Assembly (NCBI GenBank): GCA_902489855.1
Contig: CABUBS010000122.1
Location: 1 to 6,445, forward strand
DNA from: an uncultured Collinsella sp.
GTDB lineage: Bacteria; Actinomycetota; Coriobacteriia; Coriobacteriales; Coriobacteriaceae
Length of the DNA stretch: 6,445 bases
Direction of reading: 5' to 3'
Below, in pieces: positions 1-5,631 of this stretch. Numbering within the stretch: the stretch's first letter is position 1; each line of letters starts with the position of its first letter. Under the pieces are notes generated by a model. It was not told where the DNA came from and made no database searches. It worked only from the letters and a program-made list of their open reading frames with translations. Position numbers and translations under genes: made by a program.

Positions 1-1
1 C

Positions 2-352
2 GAGGATGGTTTTGAGCGCGCCCTGCTGGCCCTGCAGGCCTTTGGCAGCGACCTGGGTGCCGAGGAGGTCCCGTGCGTCTACGTCGCCAATGCCGGCAAG
101 GAGCTGCGTCAGAACGTCTTTGCCATTACGCAGCAGCTTCGCGCCGCAGGGATTGTGACCGAGGCCGACTATCAGGGCCGTTCGCTCAAGGCCCAGTTTA
201 AGCAGGCCGATAAGGTAGGCGCCAAGCTCATCCTGGTCCTGGGCGGCGACGAGCTTGCCGCCGGCAAGGTCAAGGTGCGCGACATGCAGAGCCATGACGA
301 GGTTCTCGTCGATCTGGCCAACGTCGTCGAGGCGGTTCGCGAGCGTCTGTAG
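2..352 (+). CDS. hisS: Histidyl-tRNA synthetase, C-terminal part (5' truncated by window edge)
   Basis: The frame is open from base 2 and gives 116 residues before a TAG stop at 350-352. It is the C-terminal end of histidyl-tRNA synthetase, the cytoplasmic class II enzyme that charges tRNA-His with histidine. What is visible is the alpha/beta anticodon-binding domain (HGTP_anticodon family). It starts with a VYVANAGKE-like strand, followed by GRSLKAQFKQADKVGAK, then the LILVLGGDELAAGKV strand-turn and RDM..HDEVLVDL, in the order and spacing of bacterial HisRS C-termini. The catalytic core (motifs 1-3 and the HisA motifs) lies outside the window, so its integrity cannot be judged. The GTG at 155 is internal and not a real start. 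No convincing intrinsic terminator follows, so transcription may continue toward ppc. Confidence 0.9.
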   Translation, partial: EDGFERALLALQAFGSDLGAEEVPCVYVANAGKELRQNVFAITQQLRAAGIVTEADYQGRSLKAQFKQADKVGAKLILVLGGDELAAGKVKVRDMQSHDEVLVDLANVVEAVRERL

Positions 353-464
353 CGCATGATTTTTGAGCTGCGGACCCGCTAACATGTCCCGCTCGCGACG
401 AGCTATTGTTACGGGGGTGTTTCGCATTTATGCGGAATGCCCTCGTTTGCATATGCCGCCCACC

Positions 465-553
465 GAGAAATACGACCATTTGGGGCAAAAACCCTTGCAA
501 TGCAGAAAATACTTTTGTGTGGTAAAGCGCAATCAGTGTCGAAAGTATTTCTC
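465..553. promoter_or_regulatory. Three AAATAC-type boxes upstream of ppc (operator candidates)
   Basis: Three related short boxes lie in the hisS-ppc gap: GAGAAATAC at 465-473, AGAAAATACTTT at 504-515, and GAAAGTATTTCTC at 541-553 in the opposite orientation. The last contains the exact reverse complement of the first over 9 bp. The second and third are each near-palindromes (AAAA-TAC-TTTT and GAAA-GTA-TTTC) and share a 9-bp perfect inverted match, 507-515 with 542-550. The third box covers the -35 region of the predicted ppc promoter, so a bound protein could block RNA polymerase. The regulator is unknown. Short AT-rich matches can arise by chance, so this is a candidate only. Confidence 0.35.
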
Positions 554-566
554 AAGCGCCTATAAT
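538..566 (+). promoter_or_regulatory. Predicted sigma-70 type promoter of ppc
   Basis: A perfect TATAAT hexamer lies at 561-566, about 45 bp before the ppc start. The -35 position at 17-18 bp spacing (about 537-543, TGTCGAA) matches TTGACA poorly, which suggests either weak basal activity or dependence on an activator. Transcription would start near 573, giving a leader of roughly 38 nt to the GTG start. The -10 call is good; the -35 is uncertain. Confidence 0.55.
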
Positions 567-590
567 GAATACCGCATGTTACGTGCATAG

Positions 591-606
591 AAGGAGGAAT
601 GGGAGG
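591..606 (+). promoter_or_regulatory. Two stacked Shine-Dalgarno sequences before ppc
   Basis: AAGGAGG at 591-597 is followed directly by ATG at 599, with only one base between, too close for normal initiation. A second site, GGAGG at 602-606, lies four bases before an in-frame GTG at 611. The second pair has usable spacing, and the first SD is 13 bases from the same GTG. This favours GTG 611 over ATG 599 as the ppc start, though the two cannot be fully separated from sequence alone. Confidence 0.6.
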
Positions 607-610
607 AAAC

Positions 611-3424
611 GTGGCTGAGAACCTAAGCAACCAGTCTGTACCCGAAGCCGCGGCGCGCGTCGCTGCCGTGGTCAACCGCCTCGTTAACCGAATCGGCTCG
701 AATGCCGAGTCCAGGGAGCGTCTCGCCGAGATCGAGATCCCCGAGGAGCTGCGCGATAATCTGGCGCTGTTCCTGCGCCTGGAACGTCGTGTGCTTAGCG
801 AGTATGATCCCGAGATCGCGGACCTGTTCGACAAGATTTTGACAGCCGAGATTGTGGCCAATGCTGGCAACCCCGGTAGCCGCGCTGCCGACGAGTCCGT
901 TGACGAACAGGGCGTGCCCACTGCCGACGAGCCCACCGCCGTGGCGTTTCGCGAAGTCGTCGATTTGATTGACAGCCTGCCGCTTGATAAGCAGCAGGTC
1001 ATCGTTCGCGCCTTTACGAGCTTCTTCCACTTGGCAAACCTGTCGGAGGAGAACTACCGTGTGGCGCAGCTGCGCGAGCGCGAGGCCGGCGCATCGACCG
1101 ATACCGAGGTCGATCCCGCCAACGAACTCACCGTCGCCTATCACCAGTTGGTAAACGAGATGGGCGTCGAGGGTGCCAATGAGCTGCTCGGCAAGCTCGA
1201 GTTCCACCCTGTCTTTACCGCACATCCCACCGAGGCCCGTCGTAAGGCCGTCGAGGGCAAGATTCGCCGTATCTCCAACCTGCTGGAGGAGCGTCCGCGT
1301 CTGGGCGGCTTCGACCTGGTGGAGAACGAGCGCCATATGCTGCAGGAGATCGACGCCCTGGTGCGTACGAGCCCCATCGCGCTCAAGAAGCCCACGCCGG
1401 TCGAGGAAGCCGATACCATCATCGACATCTTTGATAACACGCTGTTCGACGTTATCCCCGTCATCTATCGTCGTTTTGACGACTGGGTGCTGGGCGACAA
1501 GGCCGGTACCGTGCCGCCGCTGTGCCCGGCGTTCTTCCATCCCGGCAGCTGGATCGGTTCCGACCGCGACGGTAACCCCAACGTCACCGCCAAGGTGAGC
1601 CGTGAGGTCGCCGCCAAGTACTTTACCCACATGGTGCTCAAGCTCGAGGACAAGTGCCGCCGCATCGGCCGCAACCTCACGCTCGAGGCCACCTACAGCA
1701 AGCCGTCTGCCGAGCTCATCAACCTGTGGAACCATCAGGTCGAGATGAGTACCCAGTACACGGCCCGCGCCGAGCTGATTTCCGAGCACGAGCCGCATCG
1801 CGCCGTCATGCTCGTCATGGCCGACCGTCTGAACGCCACCGTGCGCCGTATCACCGACACCATGTACCACAGCGCCGATGAGTTCCTGGATGACCTGCGC
1901 GTCGTCCAGCGTTCGCTTGCTGCCTGCGGTGCCGTCCGTGCCGCCTACGGTCCGGTCCAGACCATCATCTGGCAGGTCGAGTCCTTCGGCTTCCATATGG
2001 TCGAGATGGAGTTCCGTCAGCACTCCGTGGTGCACGCCCGCGCCCTCAAGGATATCCACGAGAACGGTATCCATGGCGACCTGCAGCCCATGACGCGCGA
2101 GGTCATCGATACCTTCCGCGCTATCGGCTCCATCCAAAAGCGCTACGGCAAGAAGATGGCGCACCGCTACATCATCTCGTTCACCAAGAGCGCCCAGCAT
2201 GTGGCCGACGTCTTTGAGCTTGCCCACCTGTCCTTTGCGCACGAGGAGGATGTCCCCGAGCTCGACGTGATCCCGCTGTTCGAGCAACTCGAGGACCTCG
2301 AGGGCTGCGTTGACGTGCTCGACCAGATGCTTACGCTGCCCGTGGTGCAAAAGCGCCTTGCCCAGACCAACCGCCGCATGGAGGTCATGCTGGGCTATTC
2401 CGACTCCTCCAAGGACGCCGGTCCTACCACGGCCATGCTCGCGCTGCACTCCGCGCAGGAGCGCATCGCCAAGTGGGCCGAGAAGAACGATATCGACCTG
2501 GTACTCATGCACGGTCGCGGCGGTGCCGTGGGCCGTGGTGGCGGCCCGGCCAACAAGGCCGTGCTGGCGCAGCCCAAGGGTTCGGTCAACTGCTTCTTTA
2601 AGCTCACCGAGCAGGGCGAGGTCATCTTTGCCCGTTACGGCAACCGCACGCTGGCTCAGCGCCATGTTGAGTCCGTTGCTGCCGCAACGCTTTTGCAGTC
2701 GGCCCCGAGTGTCGAGAAGACCAACACCGAGACCACGCAGAAGTTCTGGGATATGGCCGAGAAGCTCAACACCGCAAGCCACGAGCGCTATCTGGACCTG
2801 CTGAACACCGAGGACTTTACACCGTGGTTCTCGACCGTGACGCCGCTGACCGAGGTCGGTCTGCTGCCGATCGGCTCGCGTCCGGCCAAGCGCGGTCTGG
2901 GTGCGAAGTCACTCGACGACCTGCGTACCATTCCGTGGATCTTCAGCTGGAGCCAGGCGCGCATTAACCTGGCCGCTTGGTACGGCCTGGGCACCGCCTG
3001 CGAGCAGCTTGGCGATCTTGACCAGCTCAAGGCTGCCTACCAGGAGTGGCCGTTCTTCCGCACCTTTATCGACAATATTGAGATGTCGATCGCCAAGACC
3101 GATCAGCGCATCGCCAAGATGTATCTGCACCTGGGCGATCGCCAGGATCTGTCCGAGAAGGTCTTTACCGAGATGCAGCTCACGCGTAAGTGGGTCCTTG
3201 CCATCGTCGGTGACGAGTGGCCGCTGCGGCGCCGCCGCGTGCTCGGCTGCGCCGTCCGCGTGCGTAACCCCTATGTCGACGCCCTGTCCATCGCCCAGGT
3301 CCGCGCCCTTCGCGAGGTGCGCATGAATCAGGACGAGATGGCCGAGGAGAAGAAGGCCGAGTACATGAGCCTGATTCTTTCGACTGTGACCGGCGTCTCG
3401 GCAGGACTGCAGAACACGGGGTAA
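611..3424 (+). CDS. ppc: Phosphoenolpyruvate carboxylase
   Basis: This is a complete 937-residue PEP carboxylase (941 if the ATG at 599 is used). The enzyme is cytoplasmic and Mg-dependent, adding bicarbonate to PEP to make oxaloacetate, an anaplerotic step that also feeds aspartate and fermentative succinate. Visible motifs are VFTAHPTE at 201-208 with the catalytic His205 (E. coli His138), SDRDGNPNVT at 317-326, FRQHS near Arg469, GYSDSSKDAG at 595-604, and the glycine loop HGRGGAVGRGGGP at 634-646 with Arg642 (E. coli Arg587). GSRPAKR and IPWIFSWSQ follow, and the protein ends in the family-typical QNTG. The E. coli aspartate-inhibition residues also appear kept: Lys829 in AKTD (K773), Arg885 in RNPYVD (R832) and Asn935 (N881), so feedback by aspartate is inferred. 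The N-terminus is about 67 residues longer before the catalytic His than in E. coli, with an acidic, low-conservation stretch around 90-120. It appears to have its own promoter after hisS and is followed by a hairpin. Confidence 0.97.
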   Translation: MAENLSNQSVPEAAARVAAVVNRLVNRIGSNAESRERLAEIEIPEELRDNLALFLRLERRVLSEYDPEIADLFDKILTAEIVANAGNPGSRAADESVDEQGVPTADEPTAVAFREVVDLIDSLPLDKQQVIVRAFTSFFHLANLSEENYRVAQLREREAGASTDTEVDPANELTVAYHQLVNEMGVEGANELLGKLEFHPVFTAHPTEARRKAVEGKIRRISNLLEERPRLGGFDLVENERHMLQEIDALVRTSPIALKKPTPVEEADTIIDIFDNTLFDVIPVIYRRFDDWVLGDKAGTVPPLCPAFFHPGSWIGSDRDGNPNVTAKVSREVAAKYFTHMVLKLEDKCRRIGRNLTLEATYSKPSAELINLWNHQVEMSTQYTARAELISEHEPHRAVMLVMADRLNATVRRITDTMYHSADEFLDDLRVVQRSLAACGAVRAAYGPVQTIIWQVESFGFHMVEMEFRQHSVVHARALKDIHENGIHGDLQPMTREVIDTFRAIGSIQKRYGKKMAHRYIISFTKSAQHVADVFELAHLSFAHEEDVPELDVIPLFEQLEDLEGCVDVLDQMLTLPVVQKRLAQTNRRMEVMLGYSDSSKDAGPTTAMLALHSAQERIAKWAEKNDIDLVLMHGRGGAVGRGGGPANKAVLAQPKGSVNCFFKLTEQGEVIFARYGNRTLAQRHVESVAAATLLQSAPSVEKTNTETTQKFWDMAEKLNTASHERYLDLLNTEDFTPWFSTVTPLTEVGLLPIGSRPAKRGLGAKSLDDLRTIPWIFSWSQARINLAAWYGLGTACEQLGDLDQLKAAYQEWPFFRTFIDNIEMSIAKTDQRIAKMYLHLGDRQDLSEKVFTEMQLTRKWVLAIVGDEWPLRRRRVLGCAVRVRNPYVDALSIAQVRALREVRMNQDEMAEEKKAEYMSLILSTVTGVSAGLQNTG

Positions 3425-3447
3425 TCGATAGCCCTGTGGCTCTCACC

Positions 3448-3574
3448 GGGACCCGATGGGTTTCCCTCTGAATGCGTCCTCGCACTTGAAGCCCCCTTAT
3501 CCTGCTCCTCTGGAGCTGCGGATAAGGGGGCTTCGTGCTGCGGTATGCATTCAGAGGGAAACCCATCGGGTCCC
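3448..3574. repeat. 127-bp nested palindrome after ppc
   Basis: Outer arms at 3448-3475 and 3547-3574 are perfect 28-bp reverse complements; the left arm begins GGGACCCGATGGG and the right arm ends CCCATCGGGTCCC. Inside is a second perfect inverted repeat of 15 bp, 3488-3502 with 3520-3534 (GAAGCCCCCTTATCC and its complement). Inside that is a 5-bp hairpin, GCTCC 3504-3508 with GGAGC 3512-3516. The short arms GCAC 3482-3485 and GTGC 3535-3538 extend the middle stem. The whole unit starts 24 bp after the ppc stop. It could be a bidirectional terminator enclosed in a mobile palindromic repeat, or a MITE/BIME-like element. No target-site duplication is obvious. Confidence 0.85.
3488..3534 (+). 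terminator. Probable transcription terminator hairpin of ppc
   Basis: The middle stem of the nested palindrome has 15 perfect base pairs, very GC-rich in its lower part (CCCCC/GGGGG), about 65 bp after the ppc stop. No U-tract follows on the + strand (the next bases are GTGCTGCGG), so it is not a textbook rho-independent terminator. Terminators without a U-tract are often proposed in high-GC actinobacteria. The enclosing 28-bp arms could add stability or protect the transcript end. Confidence 0.55.
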
Positions 3575-3595
3575 TTCGTCCTCGGTCTTCTGGGA

Positions 3596-3763
3596 TTAAA
3601 GCTGAGGAGAAGAATGGTGCACTTCGCGCATAGCGTGGAGTGCGGCGAGGGCTTCTTGCGTCCTGCGGAGTTTGCCTAAAAGTAAACCTATGGCGGGCCC
3701 TGCGATGTCTGGTCTTCGGCGGATTAGCCGTTGGCTGAGGGTGGTGCTTGGGGCGACGTGCAA
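3596..3763 (-). CDS. Unrecognised small open frame, doubtful
   Basis: This minus-strand frame of 55 codons runs from TTG (complement of 3761-3763) to TAA (complement of 3596-3598). The predicted peptide has a plausible amphipathic stretch, IGLLLGKLRRTQEALAALH, and a balanced composition, unlike typical shadow frames. No Shine-Dalgarno sequence precedes the TTG, an alternative minus frame is also open through the region, and I recognise no family. It may be a remnant of a gene's 3' end or plain chance. Confidence 0.15.
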   Translation of the reverse strand: MHVAPSTTLSQRLIRRRPDIAGPAIGLLLGKLRRTQEALAALHAMREVHHSSPQL

Positions 3764-3990
3764 AAAAAGGAGTTTTCAGCAGCCAAAGATTGATGTATAA
3801 GGCGATAGCCGATTTTCGCTGCCTTTGTTGATGCCTCTGCGCGCCAATTGGAGGCTAACGATGTTCAAATATGGATGGCTTATCGCAGTACGTCGTCCTG
3901 ACGGGATGAGTCGTGAGGACTTTCTGCCTTTTAAAAGACTCTTGGCCCCATAATCTGATTTCGTGATGCTGAATACTCGCAAAAATGCAC
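3758..3990. repeat. Inverted pair of 24-bp motifs bounding a 233-bp segment
   Basis: At 3758-3781 on the + strand and 3967-3990 on the - strand the same pattern occurs: GTGCA, seven other bases, then GAGTNTTCAGCA. Of 24 positions 16 agree, including 5 of 5 and 11 of 12 in the two blocks; the central seven differ (AAAAAAG against TTTTTGC). The motifs point toward each other and enclose AT-richer DNA with no recognised gene, an arrangement resembling the terminal inverted repeats of a small non-autonomous element. No flanking direct duplication was found, so paired regulatory sites are an alternative. Confidence 0.35.
3776..3982 (-). CDS. Hypothetical small protein, doubtful
   Basis: This 68-codon minus-strand frame starts at TTG (complement of 3980-3982) and ends in TGA. 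A GGAG on the same strand (complement of 3992-3995) stands nine bases upstream, a usable Shine-Dalgarno spacing. The peptide is basic and serine-rich (RVFSITKSDYGAK..., GRKSSRLIPSGRR) with no membrane segment, signal peptide or family motif that I recognise. The start codon lies inside the right-hand inverted motif and the 3' end overlaps the left-hand one, so the frame is nearly coextensive with the putative small element. That could mean a real element-borne peptide or a chance frame. Confidence 0.15.
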   Translation of the reverse strand: MRVFSITKSDYGAKSLLKGRKSSRLIPSGRRTAISHPYLNIVSLQLARRGINKGSENRLSPYTSIFGC

Positions 3991-4031
3991 GCTCCGGAGG
4001 GCACTACCCTGTTGCAGCTAGAAATCCATGC

Positions 4032-4124
4032 GCCATTTTATGCAATTAATTAACGCATATATGCAAAATGGCTTACGCGCGTACGTCTCGGGGTAGATGT
4101 TTGCCTCGGCGCTGCGTAAGTCAT
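4032..4124 (+). ncRNA. Candidate structured RNA or larA leader element
   Basis: Two strong alternative stems are visible. Stem A pairs GCCATTTT 4032-4039 with AAAATGGC 4065-4072 around an AT-rich loop. Stem B pairs ATGGCTTACGCG 4068-4079 with TGCGTAAGTCAT 4113-4124, giving 12 pairs including two G-U, and encloses a 6-bp hairpin 4083-4088 with 4095-4100. The stems share 4068-4072, so only one can form at a time. An intrinsic terminator follows 23 nt later. This layout fits an attenuator or riboswitch-like leader of larA, or a small RNA with its own terminator. It matches no riboswitch class I can name, and no clear promoter was found upstream. Confidence 0.35.
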
Positions 4125-4147
4125 CCTGTCTATAGTGTCTTTGGCAG

Positions 4148-4185
4148 ACGGCCGCGGTCCCGTTTGGGATCGCGGCCGTTTTGTT
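4148..4185 (+). terminator. Rho-independent terminator upstream of larA
   Basis: A 14-bp stem pairs ACGGCCGCGGTCCC (4148-4161) with GGGATCGCGGCCGT (4166-4179), with one G-U pair, a GTTT loop, and a run of TTTTGTT directly after on the + strand. This is the clearest intrinsic terminator in the window. No gene is recognised directly upstream, so it ends either an unannotated transcript (possibly the structured segment 4032-4124) or a conditional leader reading toward larA. The segment CTGTCT 4126-4131 can pair with AGACGG 4146-4151, overlapping the base of the terminator stem, a weak antiterminator possibility. Confidence 0.8.
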
Positions 4186-4280
4186 GTGGGTCAAATATGA
4201 ACGTTGTGTTAATGAGTCGGTGGACGGTGGAGTTTTTCGGTGAGCGGCGTATCCTTCCAACGGTTTATCTAGTGTGTTAG
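4186..4280 (+). promoter_or_regulatory. Immediate upstream region of larA
   Basis: This 95-bp stretch lies between the terminator and larA. No confident promoter is seen: TTGTGG at 4184-4189 with GTTAAT at 4208-4213 (18-bp spacing) is the best pair and matches only partly. A perfect 7-bp tandem repeat, CGGTGGA at 4218-4231, with a third partial copy CGGTGAG at 4238-4244, could be a regulator site. No Shine-Dalgarno sequence stands before the ATG at 4281. Confidence 0.25.
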
Positions 4281-5582
4281 ATGAAAGGAAGAGGGCGCTC
4301 GTCGTTGTTTGAATGTGAATTGCCGTTTGACCACAAGACGCTGCATCTGGAGCTTGAGGACAAGAACTTCGCAGGTGTGATGGAGGGTCATCAAAACGAG
4401 TTTGAGACTACAAAAACGCAGCAAGAACTGGTAGAAGAGTCGCTTGCTAATCCTTATGGCTCGCCTTCGCTCGAGGAGCTTTGTGCTGGCAAGAAGGATA
4501 TCGTTATCATCAGTTCTGACCATACGCGTCCGGTTCCTTCGCGTGTGACGATGCCTATTCTGCTGCATCACATTCATGCTGCTGCGCCCGAGGCTCGCGT
4601 TCGTATTCTGGTTGCGACCGGCATGCATCGTCCCTCGACGCACGAGGAGCTCGTCAACAAGTATGGCGAGGAGATCGTTGCCAACGAGGAGATCGTCATG
4701 CACGTCGCGACTGACGACAGCATGATGAAGAAGATCGGCACCCTGCCTTCTGGCGGCGAGTGCATCATCAACAAGATCGCTGCCGATTGCGACCTGCTGC
4801 TTGCCGAGGGCTTTATTGAGCCGCACTTCTTTGCTGGTTTCTCCGGCAGCCGTAAGTCCGTGCTGCCCGGTATCGCCAGCTACAAGACCATCATGTACAA
4901 CCACAACGGTCAGTTTGTGAACGATTCCCATTCGCGTGCCGGCAACCTGTGCCACAACCACGTGAGCGAGGACATGTTTGCCGCTGCCGAGATGGCTCAC
5001 CTTGCCTTTGTGCTTAACGTGGTGCTCAACGGCAAGCACGAGGTCATCGGCTCCTTTGCCGGCGACATCCACAAGGCCCACGAGGCCGGCTGCGAGTTCG
5101 TGAAGAGCCTTGCCGGCGTTGAGCCCGTCGAGTGCGAGATCGCCATCACCACCAACGGCGGCTACCCGCTCGACCAGAACATCTACCAGGCCGTGAAGGG
5201 CATGTGCGCTGCCGAGGCCACGCTTCCCGAGGGCGGCGTGATTATCGACGTCGCCGGTTGTGCCGACGGACACGGTGGCGAGGGCTTCTACCACAACATC
5301 GCCGACAACGATCCGGCAGAGTTTGAGCGCGCCTGCATCGACCGTCCTAAGGACGAGACCCTGCCCGACCAGTGGACGAGCCAGATTTTCGCCCGCATCC
5401 TGGCGCATCACCCTGTGATCATGGTCACCGACCTGTGCGATCACCAGATGCTCAAGGATATGCACATGACGCCGGTCAACACTATCGAGGAGGCGCTCAA
5501 GCTCGCCTTTGAGATGAAGGGTGCCGATGCCAAGGTGGCCGTCATTCCCGATGGCCTGGGCGTTGTCGTCGCTCAGCACTAG
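4281..5582 (+). CDS. larA: Nickel-dependent lactate racemase LarA
   Basis: The 433-residue product belongs to the LarA family, which interconverts D- and L-lactate in the cytoplasm using a covalently attached nickel-pincer nucleotide. Counted from the in-frame TTG at 4305 (425 residues), every known functional residue of the 424-residue Lactobacillus plantarum enzyme falls at its published number. These are Asp72 and Arg75 in SSDHTRPVPS, His108 in ATGMHRP, His174 in EPHFFAGF, the cofactor-binding Lys184 in GSRKSVLPG, the nickel ligand His200, and Gln295 and Lys298 in QAVKGM. His108 and His174 are the acid/base pair. The ATG at 4281 adds eight residues (MKGRGRSS) and lacks a Shine-Dalgarno site, whereas TTG 4305 has purine-rich AAAGGAAGAGGG upstream. 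The longer frame is listed, but TTG may be the true start. The first ~340 bp have a looser, more T-rich codon choice than the rest. A channel gene follows after 49 bp, probably in one operon. Other LarA-like proteins act on different 2-hydroxy acids, so the substrate is inferred. Confidence 0.93.
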   Translation: MKGRGRSSLFECELPFDHKTLHLELEDKNFAGVMEGHQNEFETTKTQQELVEESLANPYGSPSLEELCAGKKDIVIISSDHTRPVPSRVTMPILLHHIHAAAPEARVRILVATGMHRPSTHEELVNKYGEEIVANEEIVMHVATDDSMMKKIGTLPSGGECIINKIAADCDLLLAEGFIEPHFFAGFSGSRKSVLPGIASYKTIMYNHNGQFVNDSHSRAGNLCHNHVSEDMFAAAEMAHLAFVLNVVLNGKHEVIGSFAGDIHKAHEAGCEFVKSLAGVEPVECEIAITTNGGYPLDQNIYQAVKGMCAAEATLPEGGVIIDVAGCADGHGGEGFYHNIADNDPAEFERACIDRPKDETLPDQWTSQIFARILAHHPVIMVTDLCDHQMLKDMHMTPVNTIEEALKLAFEMKGADAKVAVIPDGLGVVVAQH

Positions 5583-5591
5583 TACGCGGCC

Positions 5592-5610
5592 TAAACGAAT
5601 CGTTTATAAC
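5592..5610. promoter_or_regulatory. 15-bp palindrome next to a -10-like hexamer, between larA and the channel gene
   Basis: TAAACGA-A-TCGTTTA at 5592-5606 is a perfect palindrome with 7-bp arms and one central base, typical of a dimeric regulator site. Its right end merges into TATAAC (5605-5610), a good -10-like hexamer about 22 bp before the channel start. No matching -35 is seen. It could be an operator over an internal promoter, or simply a spacer palindrome. The regulator family is unknown. Confidence 0.4.
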
Positions 5611-5631
5611 CGACAAGAAAGATAAGGTTTT

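Larger units (their letters stand above)
3575..4031. other. Gene-poor gap between ppc and larA (left part)
   Basis: I find no recognisable gene here. The part from about 3770 is visibly richer in A and T than the flanking genes. Open frames exist but match no family I know: a minus-strand 55-codon frame (3596-3763), a minus-strand TTG frame (3776-3982), and a 21-codon + frame at 3614-3679 with an AGGAG four bases upstream. Short palindromes include CTTTTAAAAG at 3928-3937 and CTCCGGAG at 3992-3999. The stretch probably holds decayed or regulatory DNA. Confidence 0.5.

Noticed and set aside
365..437. Terminator after hisS
   Set aside because: Only weak hairpins are present (GCGG-AC-CCGC near 370-379; CGCAT-TT-ATGCG at 423-434), with loops of two bases and no U-tract.
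363..590. 75-codon + frame between hisS and ppc
   Set aside because: It runs across the -10 hexamer and the operator-like boxes, has no Shine-Dalgarno sequence, and its repeated CRKYF peptide simply reflects the repeated DNA boxes.
623..2782. 719-codon open frame on the minus strand opposite ppc
   Set aside because: It is exactly antisense to an unmistakable PEP carboxylase. Long antisense frames are expected in high-GC DNA with strong codon bias, and the peptide shows no family motif.
3614..3679. 21-codon + frame with AGGAG four bases upstream
   Set aside because: It is too short and unrecognised. A start with a nearby purine run is common by chance, so it is mentioned only in the gap entry.
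504..3990. Link between the ppc boxes (AGTATTTTCTGCA-like) and the GAGTNTTCAGCA motifs in the later gap
   Set aside because: The resemblance needs gaps and covers few bases, so it is too weak to claim a common site without a genome-wide motif search.
4072..4185. T-box or NiCo riboswitch before larA
   Set aside because: I see no T-box NNACC context, specifier loop or AG-bulge, and no recognisable NiCo four-way junction. The CCGCGG in the terminator stem is not enough.
4068..4280. 70-codon + frame starting in the structured segment before larA
   Set aside because: It reads straight through the intrinsic terminator, has no Shine-Dalgarno site, and its composition follows the hairpin DNA.
4269..5579. 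436-codon minus-strand frame opposite larA
   Set aside because: It is a shadow of larA codon bias; larA carries all catalytic residues, while the antisense peptide is low-complexity Val/His/Gly/Leu-rich.
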